A DNA stretch of 64,000 nt, from positions 1-64,000 of the forward strand of contig NZ_QWLJ01000013.1 of NCBI RefSeq assembly GCF_009917385.1. The letters are read 5' to 3'. The stretch's first letter is position 1; every line of letters begins with the position of its first letter. This document shows positions 1 through 9,138 of this stretch, piece by piece. The translations under genes and the position numbers were made by a program. The notes under the pieces were generated by a model. The model did no database searches. It saw only the letters and a program-made list of their open reading frames with translations, and had not been told where the DNA came from. This stretch comes from Roseburia sp. 1XD42-34 (GTDB taxonomy: Bacteria; Bacillota; Bacilli; Bacillales; Amphibacillaceae).

Positions 1-92
1 GAAAATTATGTCATCTATGCCTCAAATGGATAATTAGCGCTTGACTTGAAGCATTACTTTTTATGCAACGCTAGTGATAATTTCCTAGACCA

Positions 93-328
93 GAACAAAG
101 ACGCGGGCCCCAGGTTAGCAATGTAAACGAATGGAACGAATCAATGAATGATAAAGTGAACTTTTCATCAGCGAGGTTTTCTTCATCACCGCTGATGGTT
201 AGGTTAGTACCGCCAGGGTATGACCTAAAGGCCCTTGAACGAATCGAAATTTAGGTGCTGTTATTTCCCGCTTTAGCTTGTTTCACCTTATCTTCAACCA
301 TGAGGATCTTACATCATTTACATGCAAA
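93..328 (+). repeat. Composite intergenic repeat: family A 5' part fused to family B
   Basis: Positions 93-149 match the 5' module of repeat family A (GAACAAAG, then a GGTTAGCAA-like core and GGAACGAATCAA). At 150 the sequence switches, at a GATAAA hexamer, to family B (GATAAAGTGAAC, a CATCAGCG/CGCTGATG hairpin, then GGTGCTGTTA). The 3' part of A is missing and the 3' hairpin arm of B is degenerate. It lies downstream of glyA and beyond its terminator. It has no coding potential. Confidence 0.7.
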
Positions 329-345
329 ATAGTATCCTAATTACT

Positions 346-377
346 AAAAGAAGATGCCTCTCTAGGCATCTTCTTTT
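346..377 (-). terminator. Intrinsic terminator of glyA
   Basis: A 13-bp perfect inverted repeat (346-358 with 365-377, arm AAAAGAAGATGCC) has a 6-nt loop. The A/T ends make it work in either direction. It overlaps the glyA stop codon by two bases, so the stem starts inside the stop codon. Confidence 0.8.
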
Positions 378-1623
378 ATTGCGCGTATACCGCATAAAGC
401 GGAAATTTTTCAGTTAGTGTTTTCACACGTTGTGCAGCTGCTTCGAGCACTTTAACATCGTCATGATTTTTTAACGTGATTGCTATGATTGAGGCTATTT
501 CTTCCATTTCCGTTTTTCCAAACTCGCGGGTAGTAACTGCCGCTGTACCTATACGCACACCACTCGTTACAAATGGACTTTCTGTATCAAATGGGATGGT
601 ATTTTTATTGGTAGTAATCCCAATGGAATCCAATACGTGCTCAGCTACTTTCCCTGTTAATTCTAACGGTGTTACATCAAGCAATAACAAATGGTTATCC
701 GTGCCACCAGAAACAATGCGAATTCCCTCAGATTGTAGAGATTCTGCTAACACCTTAGCATTTTCAATGATTTGTTTGCTGTACGTTTTGAACGAACCAG
801 ATAGGGCCTCCTTAAAGGAAACTGCTTTTGCCGCAATAATATGCATTAACGGTCCGCCCTGCATACCAGGAAATACAGCTTTATCAATCTTTTTAGCGTA
901 CTCTTCCTTACAAAGAATCATACCACCTCTTGGTCCACGTAATGTTTTATGCGTTGTCGTTGTTACAAAATCAGCATAAGGAACTGGATTCGGATGTAAA
1001 CCAGTAGCTACCAATCCAGCAATATGAGCCATATCGACCATTAAATAAGCTCCTACCTTATCAGCGATCTCGCGAAATTTTGCAAAATTGATAACTCGTG
1101 AATATGCACTGGCACCCGCTACAATAAGTTTCGGTTTTTCTTTCTCAGCTATTTTTAAAACAGCATCATAATCTAACTGCTCCGTCTCCTTATCGACCCC
1201 ATAATCAATAAAACGGTAAAGTGAACCGCTGAAATTAACCGGGCTTCCGTGTGTCAAATGTCCTCCGTGATTAAGATTCATACCCAGCACAGTATCTCCA
1301 GGCTTTAAAACAGTAAAATAAACAGCCATATTTGCTTGCGCACCGGAATGTGGTTGTACGTTGGCATGCTCAGCGCCAAACAACTGCTTCGCACGGTCAC
1401 GAGCTAAATTCTCCGCAACATCTACATGCTCACAACCTCCATAGTAACGTTTGCCCGGATAACCTTCTGCGTATTTATTAGTCAACACAGATCCCATTGC
1501 TTCCATCACTGCTTCAGAGACAAAATTTTCAGAAGCAATTAATTCAATATTATCTTGTTGTCGCTTCTTTTCTGCTTCAATTGCTTGAAAAATCTCGAAA
1601 TCCGCTTGTTTGACAAAGTCCAT
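376..1623 (-). CDS. glyA: Serine hydroxymethyltransferase
   Basis: Cytosolic PLP enzyme that interconverts serine plus tetrahydrofolate with glycine plus 5,10-methylene-THF, the main one-carbon source for purine and thymidylate synthesis. The 415-aa protein is full length for bacterial GlyA. Visible motifs are the N-terminal [15 protein letters not shown] segment, [15 protein letters not shown] near residue 49, and the PLP-lysine motif [14 protein letters not shown] with Lys226. The start is preceded by AGAAGGGGG. It stands at the left of the conserved glyA-ywlG-rpiB block, with a terminator on its stop codon and its own promoter, so it is probably monocistronic. No PurR box could be made out upstream. 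Confidence 0.97.
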   Translation of the reverse strand: MDFVKQADFEIFQAIEAEKKRQQDNIELIASENFVSEAVMEAMGSVLTNKYAEGYPGKRYYGGCEHVDVAENLARDRAKQLFGAEHANVQPHSGAQANMAVYFTVLKPGDTVLGMNLNHGGHLTHGSPVNFSGSLYRFIDYGVDKETEQLDYDAVLKIAEKEKPKLIVAGASAYSRVINFAKFREIADKVGAYLMVDMAHIAGLVATGLHPNPVPYADFVTTTTHKTLRGPRGGMILCKEEYAKKIDKAVFPGMQGGPLMHIIAAKAVSFKEALSGSFKTYSKQIIENAKVLAESLQSEGIRIVSGGTDNHLLLLDVTPLELTGKVAEHVLDSIGITTNKNTIPFDTESPFVTSGVRIGTAAVTTREFGKTEMEEIASIIAITLKNHDDVKVLEAAAQRVKTLTEKFPLYAVYAQ

Positions 1624-1651
1624 TCGATTACCCCCTTCTATGTATAAACCT

Positions 1652-1680
1652 ATTGTAGCTTTAAACCGTTAGAAGAACAA
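1652..1680 (-). promoter_or_regulatory. Probable sigma-A promoter of glyA
   Basis: On the minus strand, TTGTTC (1675-1680) is separated by 17 bp from TACAAT (1652-1657), about 30 nt upstream of the glyA start. The -10 is good and the -35 is weak. Read by eye only. Confidence 0.45.
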
Positions 1681-1873
1681 ATACATTTTTCCTTAGAATT
1701 GATGGAAATAAATTACTTCTTTCAGTAGGAATCTTCCTACTTCCTATTACCACCTACTGAACATTAATACCAAAATAAGTACCCTTGAAGCAATCAGAAT
1801 TGGTATCGTTATCTCCATTTACCCTTCCTTGCGTCGCTTTTCACTCTTGTTATGTTAATCTTACAGCGCGTTA

Positions 1874-2428
1874 TCACTCGGGATAAACTGCGCGAGCTCC
1901 GCCAATTCTTTTAGGACGGGTATAAGCTGCGTTAATACGAGCTTCTCCTAAAAAGCGCTGCTGAAGTCGGAATGGTACAGCGACTGGTTTTAAATGCATA
2001 CCTATCATCGTCTCCCCAATATCCATTCCCGCATGCGCAGTTACGGTTTCCACTACTACAGGGTCTTTTAGCTGCTCAAATGCATATGCAGCCATCGCCC
2101 CACCAGCCCTTGTAACTGGAATAACCGATACCTCGTTTAATTGATAATTGTTCATCGTACTTCTTTCCATAACAATTGCTCTATTTAAATGTTCACAGCA
2201 TTGGAAGCAAAGGTGAATCTTATTTTCGTTTTCCAGCTTTTTTAAATTACTGTAGATGATTGTTGCAAGTTCTTTACTGCCTGCCGTCCCAATTCTTTCG
2301 CCAGCAATTTCACTTGTCGAGCATCCAACAACAAATAAATCCCCAGGCTTGAGGCGACCTGACATTTGCCATTGCTCTTGTATATCCATAAGTTGTTCTC
2401 TAAGTTTTTGGCGAAACTGCTCTTTCAT
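1874..2428 (-). CDS. ywlG: UPF0340 family protein YwlG
   Basis: Conserved Bacillaceae protein of unknown function (UPF0340/TIGR01440), 184 aa, the usual length for the family. Recognisable segments are DLFVVGCSTSEIAGERIGTAGS near residue 29, CFQCCEHLNRAIVMER with three cysteines near residue 75, and a C-terminal part with RFLGEARINAAYTRPKRIGG. It is cytosolic with no membrane segment. It sits 63 nt downstream of rpiB on the same strand and is probably co-transcribed with it; the same pair is adjacent in B. subtilis. No reaction should be assigned from sequence alone. Confidence 0.88.
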   Translation of the reverse strand: MKEQFRQKLREQLMDIQEQWQMSGRLKPGDLFVVGCSTSEIAGERIGTAGSKELATIIYSNLKKLENENKIHLCFQCCEHLNRAIVMERSTMNNYQLNEVSVIPVTRAGGAMAAYAFEQLKDPVVVETVTAHAGMDIGETMIGMHLKPVAVPFRLQQRFLGEARINAAYTRPKRIGGARAVYPE

Positions 2429-2491
2429 GGTAATCTAAAACACCCTTCTTTATATAGAATAAGGCAAGCCTTCTTTGCTCACCTTTCTAAA

Positions 2492-2938
2492 TTATTGTGC
2501 ATCATCTTCATATGTCGTAATTTTTTCGATCCGATTTTGATGTCGACCACCATCAAACTCTGTCTCCAACCAAGCTTTCGCCACTTCCCGAGCTAAGCCA
2601 GGACCTACGACTCGTTCCCCCATAGCCAGTACATTAGAATCATTATGCTGTCTCGTTAATTTTGCACTATATACATCATGTGTAAGAGCACAGCGAATAC
2701 CTTTTACTTTATTTGCAGCAATAGACATTCCAATTCCTGTACCACAAATGAAAATACCGCGATCAAATTCCCCGTTGGCTACTCGTTCTGCTGCTGGAAG
2801 TGCATAGTCAGGATAATCTACGGAGCCTTCACAGTCACAACCTGCATCTTCAAATTCGATCTGCATTTCCGTTAGCAAATCCTTGATCTCATTTCTAATC
2901 GTCATACCTGCATGATCTGCTGTAATGATCACTTTCAT
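2492..2938 (-). CDS. rpiB: Ribose-5-phosphate isomerase B
   Basis: RpiB/LacA/LacB-fold sugar phosphate isomerase that interconverts ribulose-5-P and ribose-5-P in the non-oxidative pentose phosphate pathway. At 148 aa it has family length. The N-terminus IITADHAGM supplies the phosphate/ring-opening His, and IFICGTGIGMSIAANK near residues 62-77 carries the family's catalytic Cys and the anion-binding loop. It is followed by ywlG. It could in principle be a galactose-6-P isomerase subunit, but a single gene next to glyA/ywlG is the standard rpiB context in Bacillus. Confidence 0.93.
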   Translation of the reverse strand: MKVIITADHAGMTIRNEIKDLLTEMQIEFEDAGCDCEGSVDYPDYALPAAERVANGEFDRGIFICGTGIGMSIAANKVKGIRCALTHDVYSAKLTRQHNDSNVLAMGERVVGPGLAREVAKAWLETEFDGGRHQNRIEKITTYEDDAQ

Positions 2939-3049
2939 CTGTATTAACTCCTTTTATTTAACCTTTATATTTAGCTGAAAAAGTTGCCAAGCTGTAAAAC
3001 GCTTTTATCTTATTATACATTCATTTATGTTATTAACCAATATCGTATT

Positions 3050-4342
3050 TTAATTTACCTTAAACTGATTGATTTGTTTATTTAAATTATTGGCTTGCTC
3101 CTCCAACGCATGAGCTAATTCATCCACTTGCTCAATGGTGGATGCTTGTTCATGGATAGACGCATTTACTTCTTGGGCGCCCGCTGACGTCTCTTCTGCA
3201 ACAGCCGCAACTTCTTGCGATTGCTTAACTGTATTTTGAATCGATTCCAGTTGACGATCTACCAAATCTGTAATTCGGCCAATCTCTGTTGCAACCTCAT
3301 TTACAGAGCCAGACATCTCCGAGATTGCATGATTGGTTGTTTTTCCATTATTAGCCTCCCGTTTTGCATAGGAAACGTTATCATTTATTTTGACAACCAC
3401 TGCTGAAACATCATCTTGGATAGCAGTAATTAATCCAGAAATTCGCTGCACGGCCTGAGCGCTTTGATCTGCTAGCTTACGAATTTCATCAGCAACAACA
3501 GCAAAACCCTTACCATGTTCTCCCGCTCGAGCAGCCTCAATGGACGCGTTTAGTGCAAGTAAATTCGTTTGTTCGGCGATTTCACCGACCAATGTAATAA
3601 TTGTTTCCACTTGCATCGCATTTTGTTTTAAATGATCAACATCTTTTAAAGAAGTTTCCTGCTCATCAGCAAGTTTTTGAATCCCATCAACCAATTGATT
3701 AACAGCCTGCTTACTTCGATCTAATATTTTCATCATCGCATTCGATTTTTGCTTGGAGTCAGCTGCTTTTCGCTGTACCTCCTCCGCAAGCTCTGTTGCT
3801 AATTCGACTGCTTCTGCTGTATTTTGTATTGCTTCTGAAGCACTTTCCGCTCCTTTAGAAATTTCATCTGCCGATGAGCGAACGGACATAGAGTGATGAT
3901 TCGCTTGTTCAGAAGCTTGGCGAATTTTAACAACCGATTGATTCGTACTTTCAAAATGCTGATCTATATTATGTACAATATCGCGTAAGTTTTTTAGCAT
4001 TTTGTTAAAAGCTATCCCCAAGGCTTTCACCTCATCGTCTGATTTGGAAATTTCAATGACCTGATGTAAATTTCCTTTAGCAGCTTCAGAGGCTGCTGCT
4101 TCTAGCTTTTCCAACGGCTTTACAATCACTCTTGCTGCAAAAAAGGCCAATATTCCCGACCAAATAATACCAAGAACGAACGTGGTTATTGTAAAAAAGT
4201 GTTCGGAAACATCCCAATAATTTTGTACGTAATCATAAATAATATAAATAAATACTGCACTAACTGAATACGTTACCAAAGCTAAAGTTGTTGTAAATAG
4301 CACCAGCTTTAATCGCAAACTGAAACGATACTTCTTCTCCAT
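3050..4342 (-). CDS. Methyl-accepting chemotaxis protein with no extracytoplasmic sensor domain
   Basis: Inner-membrane chemoreceptor of 430 aa. Two hydrophobic segments (about residues 11-33 and 44-68) are joined by only about ten residues, so no extracellular ligand domain exists. A HAMP domain follows (about 70-122), then a long coiled coil and the MCP signalling tip [19 protein letters not shown] (about 263-281), which docks CheA/CheW. Sensing must come from the membrane, from HAMP or from a partner. The start has GGGGGAAG upstream and lies 14 nt after the ywlE stop, so the two are probably co-transcribed. This gene interrupts the ywlE-rpiB neighbourhood known from B. subtilis. Confidence 0.93.
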   Translation of the reverse strand: MEKKYRFSLRLKLVLFTTTLALVTYSVSAVFIYIIYDYVQNYWDVSEHFFTITTFVLGIIWSGILAFFAARVIVKPLEKLEAAASEAAKGNLHQVIEISKSDDEVKALGIAFNKMLKNLRDIVHNIDQHFESTNQSVVKIRQASEQANHHSMSVRSSADEISKGAESASEAIQNTAEAVELATELAEEVQRKAADSKQKSNAMMKILDRSKQAVNQLVDGIQKLADEQETSLKDVDHLKQNAMQVETIITLVGEIAEQTNLLALNASIEAARAGEHGKGFAVVADEIRKLADQSAQAVQRISGLITAIQDDVSAVVVKINDNVSYAKREANNGKTTNHAISEMSGSVNEVATEIGRITDLVDRQLESIQNTVKQSQEVAAVAEETSAGAQEVNASIHEQASTIEQVDELAHALEEQANNLNKQINQFKVN

Positions 4343-4356
4343 TGATCTTCCCCCGC

Positions 4357-4962
4357 CTACTTTGTAAGTTTTTTGCTAAGCAGATCAATGTATTTATCCA
4401 ATTCCTCCAGCGTCCCCTGATAGATTCTTAAATCCCCGCCAAAAGGATCGGAAATATCATAATTGATTAAATTCGCTTCCAGCCTTCGAATATTTTCAAT
4501 GTCTTCCGAAAGATGTTCATGAATTCGTTGATCGAGAAGGGAATTATCCAATTTATGCTGATTTTTTTGGATAAATATTGATCTTTTTTCCTCATAATCT
4601 GCATATGCCTGTTTCAACTCTTTCCATACTTCTTTATCGGCTTCTAAGACATATTCTTTTAATGTAAAATATTTTTCTTGAAATTGCGGGAAAGTCATGA
4701 TAAGAGACTGCTTATGCTGTGTCGTCATGGTTAGAACAACGTCAGCCCAATTCAGCAGTTCCTTGGTTACTGGTTGGGAAAGATGTTCGATCTCCATTTG
4801 TTTCTGTTTCAAAGCTTCTATCGCTTTTGGACTTGCTTGCTGGTTCTCTGCTGCAAAAATACCCGCAGATTGTACTTCTACTTCCGGTATTTTATGTTTA
4901 ACTAACGCTTCCGCCATTGGACTACGACACGTATTACCAGTACAAACAAATAACAATCTCAT
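4357..4962 (-). CDS. ywlE: Low-molecular-weight protein phosphatase YwlE (protein-arginine-phosphatase) with an internal insertion
   Basis: In B. subtilis YwlE removes phosphate from arginines marked by McsB and so opposes the protein-quality-control tag read by ClpCP. The N-terminal P-loop [15 protein letters not shown] (Cys7, Arg13) and the general-acid loop DPFGG (172-176) are intact, and Thr11 sits where the family's arginine-selective Thr lies. The protein is 201 aa against about 150 in B. subtilis. The extra 50-odd residues fall between FTLKEYV (99-105) and DPFGG and are charged and helical-looking ([18 protein letters not shown]). The start codon is supported by a GGAGGT-like stretch (GGAGGTTACCCC). 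Activity on phospho-arginine is inferred from the family. Confidence 0.88.
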   Translation of the reverse strand: MRLLFVCTGNTCRSPMAEALVKHKIPEVEVQSAGIFAAENQQASPKAIEALKQKQMEIEHLSQPVTKELLNWADVVLTMTTQHKQSLIMTFPQFQEKYFTLKEYVLEADKEVWKELKQAYADYEEKRSIFIQKNQHKLDNSLLDQRIHEHLSEDIENIRRLEANLINYDISDPFGGDLRIYQGTLEELDKYIDLLSKKLTK

Positions 4963-5240
4963 AGGGGTAACCTCCGATACTAAACTCTGTTAACAATATA
5001 TCATATCCTGCTTTCCTTTAACCAGTTTCTTTGCTATCCGCCAAACGTGAATGGGGTATGTTTAAGGATTTGTTGGTTTAGCATATGTAAATGTTCGCTA
5101 GCTACTAAATTAAATGTGCAGCATTATTATATCTGTATCATTTAATGGTAAATTTCAAAAATCCAAACTTCAGCAGTACAAAACATGATACAAATAAACT
5201 ATAGATCATATTTTTATGAGTACTAATAACTAGCGAGGAT

Positions 5241-5700
5241 GAACAAAGGTGCGGACGACCGTTTAGCAACGTAAGCACATGGAACGAATTAACAAAAGTG
5301 ACCCTTCCATCAGCGGTGTTTTCTTCATCTCCGCTGATGGTTAGTACCACCAGGGTATGACACCTAAAGGCCCTGGAACAAATGGGGGATTTAGGTGCTG
5401 TTACCTCCCGTTTCGACTTGTTCCGCTTACATCTTCTATTCTTAGACCGTGCTAGTCTACAACGCCTTTTTACAAGATAAAAGAATCATGCCACTAAAAA
5501 ACAGGGGTATGCCGACGCTGGAGCGACAAGCCCGTTTTTAGTCGGCCTTCCTCTTAGTGACGGACCGATGATGCCTTATCGGAGGACGCATTTCTAAAGT
5601 CGTATCATTGCTAAGCTCCATAAGCCAGGCTTAGCTATTCGGTTATTTCGTTATCCCAAGTACCTCATTTTATACTATCTTATCTTTTAAAGAAACCTTA
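5241..5700 (+). repeat. Nested repeat: family B inserted inside a long-form family A
   Basis: The A 5' module (GAACAAAGGTGC to GGAACGAATTAAC) occupies about 5241-5295. A full B element follows (about 5300-5475) with a CCATCAGCGG/CCGCTGATGG hairpin and GGTGCTGTTACCTCCC. The A sequence then resumes at AAGATAAAAGAATCATGCC and runs through the long-form insert (CAGGGGTATGCCGACG) to CAAGTACCTCATTTTATACT near 5675. This fills the ywlE-mntP gap together with about 250 unassigned bases (4963-5240). The arrangement shows that B arrived after A. Confidence 0.75.
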
Positions 5701-5820
5701 CTGGTTGAAATTCCACTTTACGAAACACGTTAATATGATTATTTAGTTGATTTTCAAAATAAACATATTTCTTCTTGGGTCAACATATAGTTTATAAGCA
5801 TGTCCAAGGGGGAATTGGTG

Positions 5821-6372
5821 ATGTCAGGATATATTGGTGAAGTGACAGCCTTATTGTTTTTAGCATTTGCGCTTGGACTTGATGCCTTCTCTGTCAGTTT
5901 AGGGCTTGGGATGCAGCGTCTTCGATTGAAGCGAATTGCACTCATCGGTATGGTAGTAGGCTTATTTCATATTATAATGCCCTTTTTGGGCATTATATTT
6001 GGGACAATGATATCAAAACAAATCGGCAGTTTAACCACCTTAGCCGGAGGGTTATTACTTGTAGGTATTGGTGCGCAAATGTTTTTTTCGGCTTTTAACT
6101 ATCACTTAAAAAAAATGATTCAACCGATCGGACTAGGTTTATATTTATTAGCTCTCAGTTTAAGCGTCGATAGCTTTTCTGTCGGATTAAGCTTGGGTAT
6201 GTCAGGAGTAAAAACGGCTATTGCACTTATACTGTTTGGATTAGTTAGTGCTTGGCTTTCTTGGATGGGCATGCTTATTGGAAGGAAAGTAGAAGGCTTC
6301 CTAGGTACATACAGTGAGTTGTTAGGTGGAAGTATTTTGATTGCGTTTGGTTTACACGTATTATTTGGATAA
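5821..6372 (+). CDS. mntP: Putative manganese efflux pump MntP
   Basis: Six-helix membrane exporter that lowers cytoplasmic Mn2+. The 183-aa protein has two three-helix repeats, each with a conserved acidic motif: LGLDAFSVSLGLG in the first and LSVDSFSVGLSLG in the second. An upstream ATG at 5800 is in frame, but AAGGGGG at 5806-5812 is correctly spaced only for the ATG at 5821 (MSGYIGEV), which I chose. It is on the plus strand, against its neighbours, with its own upstream region. A yybP-ykoY manganese riboswitch was looked for in the leader and not seen. Confidence 0.9.
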   Translation: MSGYIGEVTALLFLAFALGLDAFSVSLGLGMQRLRLKRIALIGMVVGLFHIIMPFLGIIFGTMISKQIGSLTTLAGGLLLVGIGAQMFFSAFNYHLKKMIQPIGLGLYLLALSLSVDSFSVGLSLGMSGVKTAIALILFGLVSAWLSWMGMLIGRKVEGFLGTYSELLGGSILIAFGLHVLFG

Positions 6373-6785
6373 ATATAGAAAAATCTCATCAATCACGGGC
6401 CCCTAAGACCATATACGCTATAACAAAAATCCCTGCTATTAAATCGTCCTCGTTTTTATAATGGTGGTTATGACCCCCCCATTATTATGAATGGAAGATT
6501 TTTCATGTTGACATATCCGGCGGGGAATATGCTTATCGTTACTATATTTTTGTGCGATAGAGAACAGGCTTGGCATCGCAACCTGAACCCTATCATTGGT
6601 TTCACCTCATACGATAAAAGAGCAAGGCTTACTACCATTTTATACGGAGAAATCTGATACACATATGCCTAAGTTCATTGTATGCATTCTTTTTATGATA
6701 ACAAACCAGAAAAACGGACACTGCACGTCTTCCTAGTTTCACCATGCTATCTTTTTTTCTTAAAATAAATTTGGATGTTTTATGC
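6373..6785. other. Unassigned intergenic region with one hairpin
   Basis: About 410 bases between the convergent mntP and tsaC genes contain no credible gene. The one visible structure is an imperfect hairpin around 6460-6488 (ATAATGGTGG paired with a C7 run followed by ATTAT). It has no following T run, so I do not call it a terminator. No A, B or C repeat is recognisable here. Confidence 0.4.
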
Positions 6786-7817
6786 TTATTGTAGTGTAAT
6801 CATTCGAGTAGCTGCTTTCGATAAACGATTCATTACTGCTTGTCCCATTCCATGTTCTGAAAAAGCTTCACAAAGAATAATATCAACTTCTCCTAATTTA
6901 AAGGTACGCAATGCATCATATAAGTTGGCAGCTACTTGCTCTATCGTGTTTCCCAGCTTAATTTTAGCATTCGCATGAAGATGTAATATGGTACTATCCT
7001 GCCCCATTACAGCAACACGTTTTCCTTCTGTTTGCAAACGATGAATCGTAGCTTGTATCTCATCGTTAGGCCCCGAAACAATCCACAACGGTACTTCAGG
7101 GGAGTAATGCCGATACTTCATACCAGGTGATTTTGGTTTTCCATTTTCTGTTGCTAAACCAGGATCCACCATAACAGCACCTGTTATTTTTTCTATTTGC
7201 TCCGCCGTAATCCCACCAGGGCGTAATATTACGGGAATATCCTGTGTACAATCAATGACCGTTGACTCTACACCAACCCCAGTAGTGCCACCATCAACGA
7301 TACCAGCAATTTTCCCATATAAATCTTCCCATACATGCTTTGCACTGGTCGGGCTAGGCCTTCCGGATATATTTGCACTTGGTGCAGCAATTGGCAAATG
7401 ACATGTGGATAACAATTGCCGAGCAACAGGATGACTTGGAATACGCACACCAATTGTATCTAAGCCTGCTGTGACAGACGTTGTACATGTGTCATTGCTT
7501 GGCAAAACAAATGTAAGGGGACCTGGTGTATAAGCTTCTAACAACTTATCCACATATGAAGGCCAATTGTGAACAAGCTTTTCTATTTGGGAAACAGCTG
7601 CTATATGAACAATTAGCGGATTGTCCTGAGGGCGTCCCTTGGCTTGGAAAATTTTTCGTACAGCCTGTTCATTCGTAGCATCAGCTCCTAATCCATATAC
7701 CGTTTCCGTTGGAAAAGCAACTGCTTCACCTTGTTGAAGCAGCAGACTGGCTTCCATAATTGCCTCCTGCTGCTGTTTTTCATTAGCTTGGTAAATATTC
7801 CAATACTTCGTTTTCAT
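6786..7817 (-). CDS. tsaC: L-threonylcarbamoyladenylate synthase (Sua5/YwlC)
   Basis: Makes threonylcarbamoyl-AMP from Thr, bicarbonate and ATP, the first step of the universal tRNA t6A37 modification. The 343-aa protein is the long Sua5 form. The YrdC domain (about 20-205) has AFPTETVYGLGADA, KGRPQDNPLIVH and SANISGRPSPTSA. A linker follows (SPGMKYRHYSPEVPLW) and then a Sua5 C-terminal domain. It is the orthologue of B. subtilis YwlC by content and position. On its upstream side lie repeat elements and a DnaA-box cluster. The stop codon is within 20 nt of a poorly structured 3' end, with no clear terminator. Confidence 0.95.
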   Translation of the reverse strand: MKTKYWNIYQANEKQQQEAIMEASLLLQQGEAVAFPTETVYGLGADATNEQAVRKIFQAKGRPQDNPLIVHIAAVSQIEKLVHNWPSYVDKLLEAYTPGPLTFVLPSNDTCTTSVTAGLDTIGVRIPSHPVARQLLSTCHLPIAAPSANISGRPSPTSAKHVWEDLYGKIAGIVDGGTTGVGVESTVIDCTQDIPVILRPGGITAEQIEKITGAVMVDPGLATENGKPKSPGMKYRHYSPEVPLWIVSGPNDEIQATIHRLQTEGKRVAVMGQDSTILHLHANAKIKLGNTIEQVAANLYDALRTFKLGEVDIILCEAFSEHGMGQAVMNRLSKAATRMITLQ

Positions 7818-7983
7818 CGCGGTTACCTCTTTTCTACTACCATTATTTTAGTAGATCAAAGCTTGTTGTGCAATGAAACAAGAAGCTATAATCATTTCGT
7901 TTGTATTTATCCTTTATGCTTCCTCTATAAGCTTGGTCAAATCAACAATTATATGCACATAAACTATGGTTTAAAGCTTTATA

Positions 7984-8290
7984 GTCTATTTTTATTAGAA
8001 AAACTTGGCTTGTCGCCAAGTCTTATGGCGAAAGCCTTTTGTTTTTCTTATACTATAAACCAAAAAAATATTATCCTTTCCTATAGTGAACAAAGGCGCA
8101 GAGCGCCCGGTTAGCAACGTTGCGACTGGAGCGAATCAACTGAGATAAAGGAATCACGGTGAGGTACGAACCAATGATGACTTATCGTAGGGCGATTCGT
8201 GAAGTTGCCTAGTTGCTGGGCGCTGAAGCCGGACGTGGCTATTCGGTTATTTCGATATCTCCCAAGCACCTCCTTTTATAGGTTCGTATA
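7984..8290 (+). repeat. Family C plus family A tandem repeat copy
   Basis: The C element (about 7984-8087) contains AACTTGGCTTGTCGCCAAGT, a self-complementary hairpin, and ends in TTCTTATACTATAAACC. The A element starts at GAACAAAGGCGC (8088), with the GGCGC-AGA-GCGCC mini-hairpin, TTAGCAACGTTGCGACTGG, GATGATGACTTATCG and CTAGTTGCTGGGCGCT. The whole unit reappears with very few differences at 55735-56040. It lies upstream of tsaC, next to the DnaA-box cluster. Confidence 0.8.
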
Positions 8291-8302
8291 CCATGAAAAA
8301 AT

Positions 8303-8437
8303 AAAATCATGTGGATAACAAATCAACAGGATATCCACATGATTTTAGTATACAAAACCTTATTTATTTAGTTATTTTTTCATTTATACACATTATCCAC
8401 AGCGTATTTTAAAGTTATCCACAAAAACAGTGGATAA
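8303..8437. promoter_or_regulatory. DnaA-box cluster with 15-bp inverted repeat
   Basis: Six 9-mers match or nearly match the DnaA box TTATCCACA within 128 bp. They are 8310-8318 (minus, exact), 8331-8339 (ATATCCACA), 8384-8392 (TTATACACA, fits TTATNCACA), 8393-8401 (exact, abutting), 8415-8423 (exact) and 8429-8437 (minus, TTATCCACT). The first two lie in a perfect 15-bp inverted repeat (8303-8317 with 8332-8346), which could also terminate transcription. B. subtilis has oriC-distal DnaA-box clusters, one of them reported at ywlC, the orthologue of the adjacent tsaC. Confidence 0.75.
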
Positions 8438-8667
8438 CATTGTTAATAACTTAATTTTTTACAATTTATTCCGAAAAATTTGCTATAAAACCCTCACTTC
8501 TGGAAGTTCGCATAGATACAAAAAAATTTAAGAGAGAGTCCGCAACTAGATTCCCGATTCATTCAAGAAGGCCATCAGATCCTCCTCTTTACAATAACTA
8601 GACTAGCCATTACTGGAGGTTGTAAAAATCCACACCTAATGGAGACTTCACTTTATCTAACAACCTA

Positions 8668-9069
8668 TTAAGATACATGGTACAACCACCAATTCCCATC
8701 TCTTTGATCGTATTTATTAACAAATGCTCTTTCTTTTTGTGGATGAAACTGTAAAGCCTCAAGTAATATATCCACAACTGGCTGATGACTATGCACATAC
8801 ACTCGCTCGGCATGCTGCTGTTTAGCCATTGTTAAAATAGATTCTAATAATACAGGAAGGACAGCTGCTTCTGATTGTGTAATGTACAATTGCTTTAACC
8901 AATAGGTTCCTTTTTCCATTTCCTCAAGAATAAAACAACCTTCAATTTCACCTTTCAATTCAACTACATAGCCTCTCTGTAATAAGCTATACTTATTTAA
9001 GTTTGGATTATTTTGTAAAAAGTGCTCCAATTTTTCCGCAGACGCTTTACTGGCCTGAACTAAATTCAT
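8668..9069 (-). CDS. Small GNAT-like protein in the ywlB position
   Basis: 133-aa cytosolic protein whose pattern fits a small GNAT-fold acetyltransferase: an N-terminal helix, then strand-rich RGYVVELKGEIEGCFILEEM, TYWLKQLYIT, and LESILTMAKQQHAERVYVHSH as a helix after a possible acetyl-CoA loop. No crisp Q/RxxGxG/A motif is visible, so activity is uncertain. It occupies the place of ywlB, annotated in B. subtilis as an uncharacterised acetyltransferase, between tsaC and spoIIR. It lies about 70 nt downstream of spoIIR on the same strand. The downstream gap (8438-8667) holds no recognised gene. Confidence 0.6.
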   Translation of the reverse strand: MNLVQASKASAEKLEHFLQNNPNLNKYSLLQRGYVVELKGEIEGCFILEEMEKGTYWLKQLYITQSEAAVLPVLLESILTMAKQQHAERVYVHSHQPVVDILLEALQFHPQKERAFVNKYDQRDGNWWLYHVS

Positions 9070-9138
9070 TTCTACTCACCTCTATCTGGTTTAATAGCTT
9101 TCCTCATATTAAAGAAGTTTATGCAACTGTTCTTCCAA

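Noticed and set aside
5690-5820. Possible manganese (yybP-ykoY) riboswitch before mntP
   Set aside because: The leader is short, AT-rich and lacks the paired helices and conserved loops of that riboswitch.
7731-8114. Plus-strand frame of 127 codons
   Set aside because: It starts antisense inside tsaC and runs through a C and A repeat; composition and lack of a ribosome binding site mark it as chance.
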